Source: Methanothrix harundinacea 6Ac (GTDB taxonomy: Archaea; Halobacteriota; Methanosarcinia; Methanotrichales; Methanotrichaceae). Taken from it: a stretch of 64,000 nt of DNA. This document shows, piece by piece, positions 9,081 to 17,609 of this stretch. The notes under the pieces are model-generated. The model saw nothing but the letters and a program-made list of their open reading frames with translations. It was not told where the DNA came from and made no database searches. The translations under genes were made by a program, and so were the position numbers. Position 1 is the first letter of the stretch, and each line of letters begins with the position of its first letter. The stretch spans positions 992,001 through 1,056,000 of the forward strand of contig NC_017527.1 in assembly GCF_000235565.1 (NCBI RefSeq), given 5' to 3'.

Positions 9081-9126
9081 TATATTTCGGCATATACATT
9101 TGGACTTAGACAGTACGTCTTTATAT
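9081..9126 (+). promoter_or_regulatory. promoter region of first ClC gene
   Basis: Two TATA-like stretches, TATATTT / CATATACAT (9081-9099) and CTTTATATC (9118-9126), precede the gene. Either would place transcription start upstream of the TTG proposed at 9139 or the ATG at 9166. Confidence 0.5.
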
Positions 9127-9138
9127 CCTGCTCACGTT

Positions 9139-10893
9139 TTGAGAAAGGATACTTTGAGATCCTGGATGATTCGGTCCTGGGGAGAGAACCGGTGGCTGGT
9201 CCTGGACGCCCTCGCCGTAGGGACGGGGCTCCTCGGGGGGCTTGGAGCCGTAGTCTTCCGGTGGCTGGCGGGAGAGGTCCAGGGGCTATTCTTCGGGCCG
9301 GTCGCGACCCTCCTTCCCGGCGGGGGGGAGGCCCTCCTTCCGGTCCTGGGGGGGCTTGCCGTCGGCCTTCTGATCCTGAGGTTCGCCCCCGAGGCCAGAG
9401 GAGAGGGGATCCCGGCCCTGATGGTGGCCCTCCATAAGCGGGGAGGGAGGGTCCGCCGCAGGACCGGCCCCGCCATCCTCATCGCCTCCGCCATCACCAT
9501 CGGTAGCGGTGGGAGCGCCGGCAGGGAGTCGCCGATAGCCCAGATCGGGGCCTCCTTCGGGTCCCTCCTGGGCCAGAGGCTCAGGCTGGATGTCGCCGAC
9601 GTTCAGATCCTGGCCGTCTCGGGCTTTGTGGCGGGGCTCGCCGGGACCTTCAACGCCCCCCTGGGGAGCGCCATCTTCGGGATGGAGGTGGTGATGAGGC
9701 GTTTTCGGATGGTGGACGCCGTCCCCATCCTCCTCTCGGCGGTGGTGGGGGCGGCGACCGCCTCCGCCTTCCTCGGCCAGAGCCCCGCCTTCACCCCCGT
9801 CTGGACCGAGATCACCCTTCCGGAGCTTCTGCTCTGCTTTCTTATGGGGCTGACCTTCGGCGGTCTGGCCATCCTCTGGGCGGGGCTCCTCTCCAGGGCG
9901 GAGAGGCTCTTTTTATGGCTCCCGCTGAAAGAGGGGCTGAAGCCTGGGCTGGGAGGTCTCGTCGCCGGGGCGGCAGGGGTCTACTTCATCGGTTACGGGG
10001 TGATGGGGGTCGGCTACGACGGCGTTGATAGAATTCTCGCCATCGCATCGGACCCCGCCGGTTCGGACGGCTCCCGTCTGGTCCTATTCCTCCTCGCCCT
10101 GGCGGCGGCGAAGGCCCTCGCCACCGCCTCGACCCTCGGCTCGGGGGGCTGCGGCGGAACCATCGGACCGACCCTGGTCATCGGTGCCGTGGCGGGAGCC
10201 TCCTTCGGCCTTCTCTTCGGCCACCTCGTCCCCGCCGCCGGGGGGCACGCTCCCGCCTACGCCCTCCTGGGGGCCGCCGCCCTCCTGGCGGGGTCGGCGG
10301 GGGCTCCCCTCGCCTCCGTGGTACTGATCTCGGAGATGGCCGCCGACTACTCCCTCCTCCCGGCCCTCATGATCACCTCCGCCGCCAGCTATGCCGTCGC
10401 CTCCATCGGCCTATCGGGGTCGACGATCTTCACCTTCCAGCTCTTGAGGAGGGGCGTCACCCTGGACGGCGGGGAGGCCCTCCTGGAGCGGGTCCTCGTG
10501 AGGGACGCCATGACCCGGGAGGTCGTCGCCTTGGGGCCGGAGACGACGGTCCGGGAGGCGATGGCGAGGATCTTCGAGGAGAATGTCCGGGGTTTTCCCG
10601 TCGTTGAAGGAGGGAGGCTAGCCGGGATCGTCACCTTCGACGACCTCCGGCGGGTTCCCGAGGGAAAGCAGGACGAGGTCAGGGTCGGGGAGGTGGCGGT
10701 GAAGGATGTTATAGTCGCCTTTCCCGACGAGAATATGAAGAATGTGATGGACCGCCTCTACAGAAACAACGTCGGACGGCTTCCCGTGATGGAGAGGGAA
10801 GATCCGAAGAAGGTGGTCGGGATCGTCACCAGGACCGATGCCATCGCCGCCTACCAGGTCCTGAGCAGAGAAGAGGCGGGTCGGGAGCGATAA
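9139..10893 (+). CDS. ClC-family chloride channel/transporter with CBS pair
   Basis: About 584 residues. The N-terminal ClC membrane domain carries the anion-site motifs GSGGSAGRESPI and the GSGGCGGTIGP loop. The cytoplasmic C terminus has two CBS domains (RDAMTREVVALGPETTV and VAVKDVIVAFPDENM). ClC proteins pass or exchange Cl-, and CBS pairs usually sense nucleotides. The gating glutamate position in GRESPI reads E as expected. I place the start at TTG 9139, because TTG-AGA-AAG-GAT there mirrors the TTG-AGA-GAA-GAT start of the neighbouring paralog. An in-frame TTG at 9100 and ATG at 9166 are alternatives. It is convergent with the second ClC gene. Confidence 0.93.
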   Translation: MRKDTLRSWMIRSWGENRWLVLDALAVGTGLLGGLGAVVFRWLAGEVQGLFFGPVATLLPGGGEALLPVLGGLAVGLLILRFAPEARGEGIPALMVALHKRGGRVRRRTGPAILIASAITIGSGGSAGRESPIAQIGASFGSLLGQRLRLDVADVQILAVSGFVAGLAGTFNAPLGSAIFGMEVVMRRFRMVDAVPILLSAVVGAATASAFLGQSPAFTPVWTEITLPELLLCFLMGLTFGGLAILWAGLLSRAERLFLWLPLKEGLKPGLGGLVAGAAGVYFIGYGVMGVGYDGVDRILAIASDPAGSDGSRLVLFLLALAAAKALATASTLGSGGCGGTIGPTLVIGAVAGASFGLLFGHLVPAAGGHAPAYALLGAAALLAGSAGAPLASVVLISEMAADYSLLPALMITSAASYAVASIGLSGSTIFTFQLLRRGVTLDGGEALLERVLVRDAMTREVVALGPETTVREAMARIFEENVRGFPVVEGGRLAGIVTFDDLRRVPEGKQDEVRVGEVAVKDVIVAFPDENMKNVMDRLYRNNVGRLPVMEREDPKKVVGIVTRTDAIAAYQVLSREEAGRER

Positions 10894-10988
10894 AGGCTCA
10901 AGATACACTTTCTGGGGTCGAGGGTCCGGGATCCCTGTCGATCGATCCCCATATTAATCACCGGCTACTGTCCACCCTCTTCCGATCA

Positions 10989-12728
10989 TCACCTCTCCGC
11001 CTCGGCCTCATAGGCCCGGATGACGTCCGTCCTCGTAATCATCCCTTCGAGCCTCTTCGGATCGTCGCTTCGCACAACAGGAAGCCTCCCTATCTGGTGC
11101 TGGTACATCAGGTCCATGGCGTACTTCGTCGACTGGTCGGGGCGGACGGTGACGACCGCCCCCTCGGCGACGTCGCCGACGGTCAGCTCGTCCTGCTCTT
11201 CGATGGGAACATTCCGGAGGTCATCGAAGGTGACGATCCCGACGAGCTTCCCGTCCTCGACCACGGGAAAGCCGGTGTGGTTGGTCCTGAAGATGAGGTC
11301 CCGGAGCTCCCGGAGGGGCATCTCCGACCCCACGGCGACTACATCCCGATTCATCGCCTCGCCGACGGTGATCCCCCTCAGGACCGGCTGGGGCTGGTCG
11401 ATGAAGATCCCCTTCTTGCCGAGCTTGATGGAGTAGATGGATCTTCCTTTCATCAGGAACTGGGTCGTAGCATAGCTTAGGACGCAGGCGATGATCACCG
11501 GAGGGAGCCGGTCGTAGCTGCTGGCCATCTCCGGTATCATGACGATGCATGTCAGGGGCGCCCGCCCAGCCCCGGCGAAGAGGGCTGCCATCCCCAAGAG
11601 GCCGTAGACCTCCGGGGACGCGGCACCGAGCCCCGGGAGGGCCATATCGGCCAAGAGGCCGAAGGCGACGCCGAACATGAACCCGATATAGAGGGACGGG
11701 GCGAAGATGCCGCCGCTCCCTCCCGACCCCACGGAGAAGGAGGTGGCGGCGATCTTGACGAGCCCCAGGACGATGAGGAAGATCACCATATCCGCGGAGG
11801 CGGAAAGGTCTTGCATCTCGAAGATCCTGGTGATCCCGTCGTAGCCGACCCCCATGATGCCGTAGCCGTAGAGGAGGTATCCGCCGACCCCCGCCACTGC
11901 TCCCCCCAGGGCGGGCTTCAGCATCTCCGGGACGGAGAGGTCGTCGAAGAGCTCCTCGACGGTGTAGAAGAACCTGACCCAGAGGAAGGCGATGGCGCCG
12001 AATAAAGGTCCCAGGAGGAAGCAGAGGGCGATGTCGATGCCGCTGAAGGCGAACTGGGGGTTCTTCAACGCCTCGACGGGGCCGATGAGGGCGGAGGCGA
12101 CCGCCGTCCCCACCACCGCCGAGAGGAGGATCGGGACCGAGTCGTAGGGGGAGAACCTCCTCGCCACCACCTCCATGCTGAAGATGGCGCCGCCCATGGG
12201 GGCGCCGAAGCTTCCGGCGACCCCGGCGGCGACGCCGCAGACCGTCAGGAGCTTGAGGTCCGTTGGGCCGAGGCGGAAGATCTGGCCGACGAGGGAGCCG
12301 AAGGACCCTCCGATCTGGGCGATGGGACCCTCCCTCCCGGCGCTGCCGCCGCTTCCTATCGTCACCGCCGAGGAGAGGATGAGTAGAAATCCGGCCCGTC
12401 TTCTGATCCGCCCCCCGCCCACCAGGACGCTCTCGATGATCCGAGAGACCCCCTGCCCCTTCGCCTCCGGGGCGAGGATGAAGACGATGGGGCCGACGAT
12501 GAGGCCGCCGATGATCGGATATAGTATGACGGAGACGCCCGGCCCCGATGCCGGATCGATCCCGGAGAAGAATATCCTGGAGACGAGGTCGATGGCACGG
12601 TCGAAGACGATCGCCCCGACTCCTCCTACAACCCCGATCAGTATCGCCAAAAGGTCGATGTAGGCCCACCGGCGCTTTCGAAAAGCCCTCCGGATGAGCC
12701 CTCCAGAGGCCGCTTGATCTTCTCTCAA
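10989..12728 (-). CDS. ClC-family chloride channel/transporter with CBS pair (paralog)
   Basis: 579 residues, paralogous to the preceding gene and facing it. ClC membrane domain with GSGGSAGREGPI near residue 120 and GSGGSGGIFAPSL near residue 330, then CBS domains (GEAMNRDVVAVGSEM and VGDVAEGAVVTVRPD). It differs from its partner in filter residues (GREGPI against GRESPI; GSGGSGGIFAP against GSGGCGGTIGP), so the pair may have different anion preference or gating. It starts with TTG. The promoter-proximal sequence and first ~44 codons also occur as a degenerate copy at 14430-14655, showing a past duplication here. Confidence 0.93.
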   Translation of the reverse strand: MREDQAASGGLIRRAFRKRRWAYIDLLAILIGVVGGVGAIVFDRAIDLVSRIFFSGIDPASGPGVSVILYPIIGGLIVGPIVFILAPEAKGQGVSRIIESVLVGGGRIRRRAGFLLILSSAVTIGSGGSAGREGPIAQIGGSFGSLVGQIFRLGPTDLKLLTVCGVAAGVAGSFGAPMGGAIFSMEVVARRFSPYDSVPILLSAVVGTAVASALIGPVEALKNPQFAFSGIDIALCFLLGPLFGAIAFLWVRFFYTVEELFDDLSVPEMLKPALGGAVAGVGGYLLYGYGIMGVGYDGITRIFEMQDLSASADMVIFLIVLGLVKIAATSFSVGSGGSGGIFAPSLYIGFMFGVAFGLLADMALPGLGAASPEVYGLLGMAALFAGAGRAPLTCIVMIPEMASSYDRLPPVIIACVLSYATTQFLMKGRSIYSIKLGKKGIFIDQPQPVLRGITVGEAMNRDVVAVGSEMPLRELRDLIFRTNHTGFPVVEDGKLVGIVTFDDLRNVPIEEQDELTVGDVAEGAVVTVRPDQSTKYAMDLMYQHQIGRLPVVRSDDPKRLEGMITRTDVIRAYEAEAER

Positions 12729-12832
12729 GACGATCGCCCTCTAAGGCGCTCCATGATCCCTCCCTATCGGGGAGGTCGCGCCGCTTCTTATGCTTTTCCC
12801 GGCGGTCAATTATGGAGGCGGCTTCGCGATGT
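12605..12832. repeat. intact copy of duplicated ClC 5' region
   Basis: The first ~125 coding bases of the second ClC gene and about 100 bases upstream match 14430-14655 closely. The segment around the CTCCATGATCCCTCCCTATC stretch is identical. Both copies are in the same orientation and flank the FG-GAP repeat gene as direct repeats about 1.8 kb apart. Confidence 0.85.
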
Positions 12833-13223
12833 ATAAGGAGCGAGTCGAATGGGATTCTTCATCCAATCCTTTCTAAGGGTCATAACCCTGGGATCGATCT
12901 CGATTCCCGCCAGATCTGCAAAGTGGCCGGTGTCCAGGGTCATGAATACCCCGACCTTTAGGTGGGAGATGAAGTGAACCCGCGCCTTCAATCACATATT
13001 AGGCAGTCTCAGGGGAAACCGGAGGCACAGTCTAAATCGTGCTAATTAAAGGAATCTAGCAAACGAAATTCGTGGGTGCGAACCGTTAAAAATCACCAAA
13101 GTGCGGCTAATCCGATCTGATCGCAATAATGGAGTGCATGAAATTGAATTTGGGGTCTTGTTTCGATGGCATTCACCCAAAACCTAAACGAAGACTCGGT
13201 GATTTCTGAAAATATCAAAAAAA
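12833..13223. other. AT-rich intergenic stretch without a convincing gene
   Basis: Apart from a weak 61-codon minus-strand frame (12806-12991) with no promoter or known family, nothing coding is seen. From about 13000 the composition turns AT-rich relative to the flanks, consistent with inserted or decayed DNA. No RNA gene is recognised. Confidence 0.4.
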
Positions 13224-13270
13224 CTTGGGGTGCTGCCACCCCGCCCTATTTGTAGCGGGGTGTCCCCCAA
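13216..13270 (-). terminator. two-stem hairpin with U-tract downstream of FG-GAP gene
   Basis: An inner 8-bp stem CACCCCGC (13237-13244) / GCGGGGTG (13255-13262) with a 10-base loop sits inside an outer TTGGGG (13225-13230) / CCCCAA (13265-13270) stem. Read on the minus strand, the hairpin is followed by a run of seven T. It begins about 50 bases past the FG-GAP stop codon, so it is a strong candidate transcription terminator for that gene. Confidence 0.65.
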
Positions 13271-13321
13271 AAAGCTTGATTAAATCCGACCCTCCTGGAA
13301 ACCTTCCCCGCTAGCTCCCCC

Positions 13322-14257
13322 CTAAATAAAGCGATTGTCTTCAGTGTTCAGCAGCCACCCGCCGGTGAACCTCACTCCGTTCGCCGCCATGACAGGTGCG
13401 CTCAGAGTATCTCCGGTCATCTTCAGGATTCCGATACCCCAGGGGCTTGAGACGAGGATCTCATCCTGGCCGTCGCCGTCAAAGTCTGCCGCCATCTCAA
13501 AGTTGTTATCTGCGGTGTTCACCAGGTACCCACCCGTGAATGTAGCGCCGTTCGCCGCCATGACAGGTGCGCTCAGAGTATCTCCGGTCATCTTCAGGAT
13601 TCCGATACCCCAGGGGCTTGAGACGAGGATCTCATCCTGGCCGTCGCCGTCAAAGTCTGCCGCCATCTCGAAGTTGTTATCTGCGGTGTTCACCAGGTAC
13701 CCACCCGTGAATGTAGCGCCGTTCGCCGCCATGACAGGTGCGCTCAGAGTATCTCCGGTCATCTTCAGGATTCCGATACCCCAGGGGCTTGAGACGAGGA
13801 TCTCATCCTGGCCGTCGCCGTCAAAGTCTGCCGCCATCTCGAAGTTGTTATCTGCGGTGTTCACCAGGTACCCACCCGTGAATGTAGCGCCGTTCGCCGC
13901 CATGACAGGTGCGCTCAGAGTATCTCCGGTCATCTTCAGGATTCCGATACCCCAGGGGCTTGAGACGAGGATCTCATCCTGGCCGTCGCCGTCAAAGTCT
14001 GCCGCCATCTCGAAGTTGTTATCTGCGGTGTTCACCAGGTACCCACCCGTGAATGTAGCGCCGTTCGCCGCCATGACGGGGGCCCTCAGAGCCCCCCCCT
14101 CCATCTTCAGGATGCCGATTCCCCAGGGGCTTGAGATGAGGATCTCCGCCTTTCCGTCGCCGTCAAAGTCGCTTCCACTGTTGCCGTGAACCGGCATGAG
14201 AACAAACATCCCTATCATGATGGCCATCATAGCCTTCCAAAAATTATGCATGATCAT
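13322..14257 (-). CDS. secreted FG-GAP/VCBS-type repeat protein with near-identical tandem repeats
   Basis: 311 residues. The N terminus (MIMHNFWKAMMAIMIGMFVLMPVHG) is a signal peptide. The rest is five copies of a 57-residue unit, each starting with a calcium-loop motif DFDGDG.xEIL, then SPWGIGILKM and FTGGYLVNT. Such units build beta-propeller or integrin-alpha-like surface domains. Units 2-5 are almost identical at the DNA level (171-bp period); the first and last are slightly diverged. A five-unit array is short for a complete propeller. The gene lies between direct repeats of a ClC 5' end and has a predicted terminator. Function is unknown; a cell-surface role is inferred. Confidence 0.88.
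   Translation of the reverse strand: MIMHNFWKAMMAIMIGMFVLMPVHGNSGSDFDGDGKAEILISSPWGIGILKMEGGALRAPVMAANGATFTGGYLVNTADNNFEMAADFDGDGQDEILVSSPWGIGILKMTGDTLSAPVMAANGATFTGGYLVNTADNNFEMAADFDGDGQDEILVSSPWGIGILKMTGDTLSAPVMAANGATFTGGYLVNTADNNFEMAADFDGDGQDEILVSSPWGIGILKMTGDTLSAPVMAANGATFTGGYLVNTADNNFEMAADFDGDGQDEILVSSPWGIGILKMTGDTLSAPVMAANGVRFTGGWLLNTEDNRFI
13471..14083. repeat. 171-bp tandem repeat array
   Basis: The landmark CGTCGCCGTC recurs at 13471, 13642, 13813 and 13984, exactly 171 bases apart, with nearly no differences between units (one AAAG/GAAG change after GCCATCTC is visible). Perfect 57-codon periodicity and DNA-level identity show recent unit duplication or gene conversion. Copy number is likely to vary between strains and to collapse in short-read assembly. 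Confidence 0.92.
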
Positions 14258-14429
14258 CTCACCTCTTAATGCTGAGCTATGGCAAGTGATTCAGCTTAAA
14301 GCAATATGTTCCTATTGCTTAGTATATGAAATTTTCGACTAATTTGCAGGTTAAAATGTATAAAATTTTTGTTTTATTTGATCGACCCCAAGAAGAACGG
14401 GTCATGGATGAACTCTATGACGTTTCGTA
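14258..14429. promoter_or_regulatory. AT-rich upstream region of FG-GAP gene
   Basis: A locally AT-rich stretch upstream of the minus-strand FG-GAP gene. It holds several TATA-like elements (for example TTTTATACATTTTAACC on the coding strand near 14350-14370) and an ATGATCATCTCACCTC ribosome-binding area just before the start. No other gene is seen. Confidence 0.4.
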
Positions 14430-14555
14430 AGAGGATCGCCTCTGCTCCCCCGCCGCAACGCCGATCGGTATCGCCGGCATGTCGAGGTAGACCCACCTGT
14501 ATGTGAGCGAAATTCCCCGGATGAGGCCGGAAGCGTTCCCTCGATCTTCTCTCAA
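14430..14555 (-). pseudogene. 5' remnant of a ClC channel gene
   Basis: Reading the minus strand from TTG at 14555 gives LREDRGNASGLIRG, then RWVYLDMPAIPIGV, which aligns with MREDQAASGGLIRR and RWAYIDLLAILIGV of the neighbouring ClC protein. Homology stops after about 44 codons, where the FG-GAP upstream DNA begins. The following upstream bases (14556-14655) also match the ClC promoter region. It is therefore a truncated, decaying duplicate of the ClC 5' end and not a functional gene. Confidence 0.8.
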
Positions 14556-14772
14556 GGCGATCGCCCTCGAAGGCGCTCCATGATCCCTCCCTATCGGGGA
14601 GGTCGCGCCGCCTCTTCAGCTTTTCCCGGCGGTCATTTATGAAGGCGGCTTCGAAAATATTGGCGGTGAGCTGAACAGGCCTTTCTAATTATACCTCGAA
14701 TTATTTATAATCTTCTTCCACCCACCCCGCCGGGATAAGGTTAAATGCAAATAAGGATCTCACGCCTCTTTC

Positions 14773-16482
14773 ATGCCGGGCAGTAAATCCCAAAGCTACG
14801 CCTTCATGGCCTCCGAGAAGCCCCTCATTGGAAAGACGATACCGGACATGTTCGACGAGATCGCCGAAAGGTACCCCGAGAACGACGCCATCGTCTCGAT
14901 CCACCAGGGGTTGCGATACACCTACCGCGAGCTTCAACAGGAGGTCAACCGCGCAGCGAAGGGATTACACGCCCTCGGCCTGAAGAAGGGCGACCGGTTG
15001 GCCATATGGGCGACGAACATCGCCGAGTGGATCATCTGCCAGTTCGCCACCGCCAAGGTGGGGATCATCATGGTGAACATCAACCCCGCCTACCGGACCC
15101 ACGAGCTGCTCTATGCCCTGAAGCAGTCGGAGACGGAGGCGCTCTTTCTGATTGACAGGTTCAAGACCTCCGACTACGTGGGGATGTTCTTCGAGATCTG
15201 CCCGGAGGCGGCGGAGGCAGAGCCCGGCAAGATCTCCTGCGAGAGCCTCCCTTACCTCAAGACCGCGGTCCTGATCCGGGGCGAGAGGCAGCCCGGCATG
15301 TACACCTGGGAGGAGGTCCTGAAGATGGGCGATGAGGTCCACGACGACGTCCTCCGGGCGGAGCAGGAGAGCCTCGACTTCGACGACCCCATCAACATCC
15401 AGTACACCTCCGGGACGACCGGCTTCCCCAAGGGGGTCGTCCTCACCCACCACAACATCCTCAATAACGGCTACTTCATCGGCGAGTGCATGAAGTTCAC
15501 CGATCAGGACCGGCTCTGCATACCCGTCCCCTTCTACCACTGCTTCGGGATGGTCCTCTCGAACATGGCCTGCATGACCCACGGGGCGGCGATGGTCCTC
15601 CCGGCAGAGTACTTCGACCCCGCCTCGACCCTCGCCGCCGTCGAGAGGGAGCGGTGCACCGCCCTTCACGGCGTCCCCACCATGTTCGTCGCGGAGCTGG
15701 AACACCCCGACTTCGATAAGTACGACCTGTCGAGCCTGCGGACCGGGATCATGGCCGGCTCGCCATGCCCGACGGAGTACATGAAGAAGGTGAGCAGCCT
15801 CATGAACATGAGGGAGGTGGTGATCACCTACGGCCAGACGGAGGCCTCCCCCGGGATCACCATGTCCTCCACATCCGACTCCCTGGATCGGAGGGTCTCC
15901 ACCGTCGGAAAGCCGATGCCCCACACCGAGGTGAAGATCACCGACCCCAAGACCGGCAAGATCATGCACCGGGGGGAGACCGGCGAGATCTGCGCCCGGG
16001 GGTATGCCATCATGAGGTGCTACTACAACAACCCCGGCGCCACCGAGAAGGCGATCGATAAAGAGGGGTGGCTCCACACCGGAGATCTGGGGATCCTGGA
16101 TGATGAGGATTACTGCAAGATCACCGGCCGGCTGAAGGACATGGTGATCCGGGGCGGCGAGAACATCTACCCCCGGGAGATCGAGGAGTTCCTCTACACC
16201 CACCCCGACATCAGCGACGTCCAGGTGATCGGGGTCCCCGACGCCAGGTACGGCGAGGAGCTGATGGCCTGGATCAAGCTGAAGGAGGGGAGGACCCTCA
16301 CCGCCGAGGAGGTGTTGGCGTTCTGCAGGGGGAGGATCGCCCACTTCAAGATCCCCCGCTACATCAAGTTCGTCGACGGCTTCCCCATGACCGTCACCGG
16401 CAAGATCCAGAAGTACAAGATGAGGGAGGAGTCGATAAAAGAGCTGGGCCTGGAAGAGGTGGCGAGGACGGAGACGGCCTGA
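14773..16482 (+). CDS. AMP-forming acyl-CoA synthetase
   Basis: 569 residues of the ANL (adenylate-forming) superfamily. Visible core motifs: P-loop YTSGTTGFPKGV near residue 214, ITYGQTEASPG, the GWLHTGDLG / GRLKDMVIRGGENIYPREIE hinge region, and C-terminal TVTGKIQKYKMRE with the catalytic lysine. The pattern resembles medium-chain or branched acyl-CoA synthetases more than acetyl-CoA synthetase, which is longer. It would activate a carboxylic acid to its CoA thioester using ATP. The actual substrate cannot be told. ATG start; a TATA-like AATTATTTATAATC at about 14699-14712 precedes it. It is a single-gene unit. Confidence 0.9.
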   Translation: MPGSKSQSYAFMASEKPLIGKTIPDMFDEIAERYPENDAIVSIHQGLRYTYRELQQEVNRAAKGLHALGLKKGDRLAIWATNIAEWIICQFATAKVGIIMVNINPAYRTHELLYALKQSETEALFLIDRFKTSDYVGMFFEICPEAAEAEPGKISCESLPYLKTAVLIRGERQPGMYTWEEVLKMGDEVHDDVLRAEQESLDFDDPINIQYTSGTTGFPKGVVLTHHNILNNGYFIGECMKFTDQDRLCIPVPFYHCFGMVLSNMACMTHGAAMVLPAEYFDPASTLAAVERERCTALHGVPTMFVAELEHPDFDKYDLSSLRTGIMAGSPCPTEYMKKVSSLMNMREVVITYGQTEASPGITMSSTSDSLDRRVSTVGKPMPHTEVKITDPKTGKIMHRGETGEICARGYAIMRCYYNNPGATEKAIDKEGWLHTGDLGILDDEDYCKITGRLKDMVIRGGENIYPREIEEFLYTHPDISDVQVIGVPDARYGEELMAWIKLKEGRTLTAEEVLAFCRGRIAHFKIPRYIKFVDGFPMTVTGKIQKYKMREESIKELGLEEVARTETA

Positions 16483-16515
16483 GGGCGGTGCCATCCCCAC
16501 CGGCGGCCTCTGCCG

Positions 16516-17319
16516 TCACCTTCCGCCGTAGCTCTGGACGTGCTCCCAGCCCCGGCGGAGATCCTCCCTCCCATCGCCTCTGGCATATATCGAGGGATCC
16601 CTCCTCCCGTAGAGCTCCCGGTCCTCCCCCACGGGGCAGACCTTGATGCAGACCCCGCAGGGCGAGACCCCCCGCTTCGCTAAGGAGGCGCTGTAGGCGG
16701 TGCAGGCGCTCTTGTCGGTGATCCCTGCCGGGTAGTCCCGATCGTCCAAGGCGCCAGCGGGGCAGAGCTGGACGCACCTCATGCACCGGGTGCAGAGGTC
16801 TTCTTCCATCACAGGATCAGGCGGAAGCTCCGCCGCCGTGAAGACGGAGCCGAAGCGGACCCGGGGGCCAAACTTCCTCGTCAGGAGGACGTTGTTCACC
16901 CCGAAGCTCCCCAGGCCCGCAAGGTAGGCGGCGTGCCGGTGGGAGAAGAAGGCGACGGGGTTCTTCAGGAGCGCCTCGACGTCGGCGTACCCGTCCCGGG
17001 GGACGAAGGCCGAAGGAAAACCCCGGTCGTTGAGGAAGTTTGCGATCCTGTAGGTGTACTGGTCGAGGAGGATGTTGACGGTCCGGTAGAGCTCCCGGTA
17101 CCATACGGAGGGAGAGGTCTCCAGCGCGGGAAGGGATATGGGAAGGCCGATGACGACGACCGACCTCGTCTCGGGGTATATCGCCTGGGGCCAGAACTCA
17201 CCGGGGACCCAGGGCTCGAAGGGCGGATCAGCCCAGCGGTCTGCCGCTGCGACCCCCACCAGGGGGATCTCCATCTCGCGGCAACGTTCCAGGAGGGCTT
17301 CTTTAAGCTCGGCGTCCAT
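16516..17319 (-). CDS. QueG-like 4Fe-4S (epoxyqueuosine reductase-type) protein
   Basis: 267 residues from the ATG at 17319 (a longer in-frame extension to 17463 has no family match). The N-terminal region resembles the cobalamin-binding part of epoxyqueuosine-reductase-like proteins (YPETRSVVVIGLPI, SHRHAAYLAGLGSFGVNN). The C-terminal part holds two ferredoxin-type clusters: CTRCMRCVQLCP and the CGVCIKVCP set with an extra upstream cysteine. Archaea do not make queuosine by the bacterial route, so the substrate is probably different; family members act as reductases on small molecules or corrinoids. It is convergent with the acyl-CoA synthetase gene. Confidence 0.82.
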   Translation of the reverse strand: MDAELKEALLERCREMEIPLVGVAAADRWADPPFEPWVPGEFWPQAIYPETRSVVVIGLPISLPALETSPSVWYRELYRTVNILLDQYTYRIANFLNDRGFPSAFVPRDGYADVEALLKNPVAFFSHRHAAYLAGLGSFGVNNVLLTRKFGPRVRFGSVFTAAELPPDPVMEEDLCTRCMRCVQLCPAGALDDRDYPAGITDKSACTAYSASLAKRGVSPCGVCIKVCPVGEDRELYGRRDPSIYARGDGREDLRRGWEHVQSYGGR

Positions 17320-17609
17320 GGGGGATTCTATATTCGGAGGTGAAGATAAATGGATCTGCCGGGTGGCGCTCGGTTCCCCCACCCACCCTTGCCGGCAGCT
17401 CTGCCTCCAGGCGGAGGCGGGCATAATTCCGGGTCTGGGCCTTCCCGCCTCATCCCCGCCCATCCCGGCTTAGGCCGCGGAGATGGCGGCCCCTTGACCC
17501 TCCGAATCTTAAGGCGATCGCCTCGGCCGATCAGTATCGGATCCTCAGCCTCTCGCCATCAGCAGCCTCAGCATATCCTATATAACCGCAGCCATTATAA
17601 TAACAAGAG
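17320..17609. promoter_or_regulatory. divergent promoter region
   Basis: About 290 bases between the QueG-like gene and the SDR gene. CCTATATAACC (17577-17587) is about 30 bases before the SDR ATG and is the clear TATA box, predicting an almost leaderless transcript. On the other side a TATTTATCTTCACC-like element on the minus strand (about 17337-17350) may serve the QueG-like gene. Nothing else is seen. Confidence 0.5.

Noticed and set aside
12806-12991. 61-codon minus-strand frame containing EIDPRVMTL
   Set aside because: The DPRVM string also occurs in the 8391-8939 protein (EVDPRVMRIL), but the match is five residues only, there is no promoter or ribosome-binding site, and its 3' part lies in the duplicated ClC upstream DNA.
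13322-14189. Possible CRISPR-like regular repeats
   Set aside because: The 171-bp units are contiguous, without unique spacers, and encode in-frame 57-residue protein repeats.
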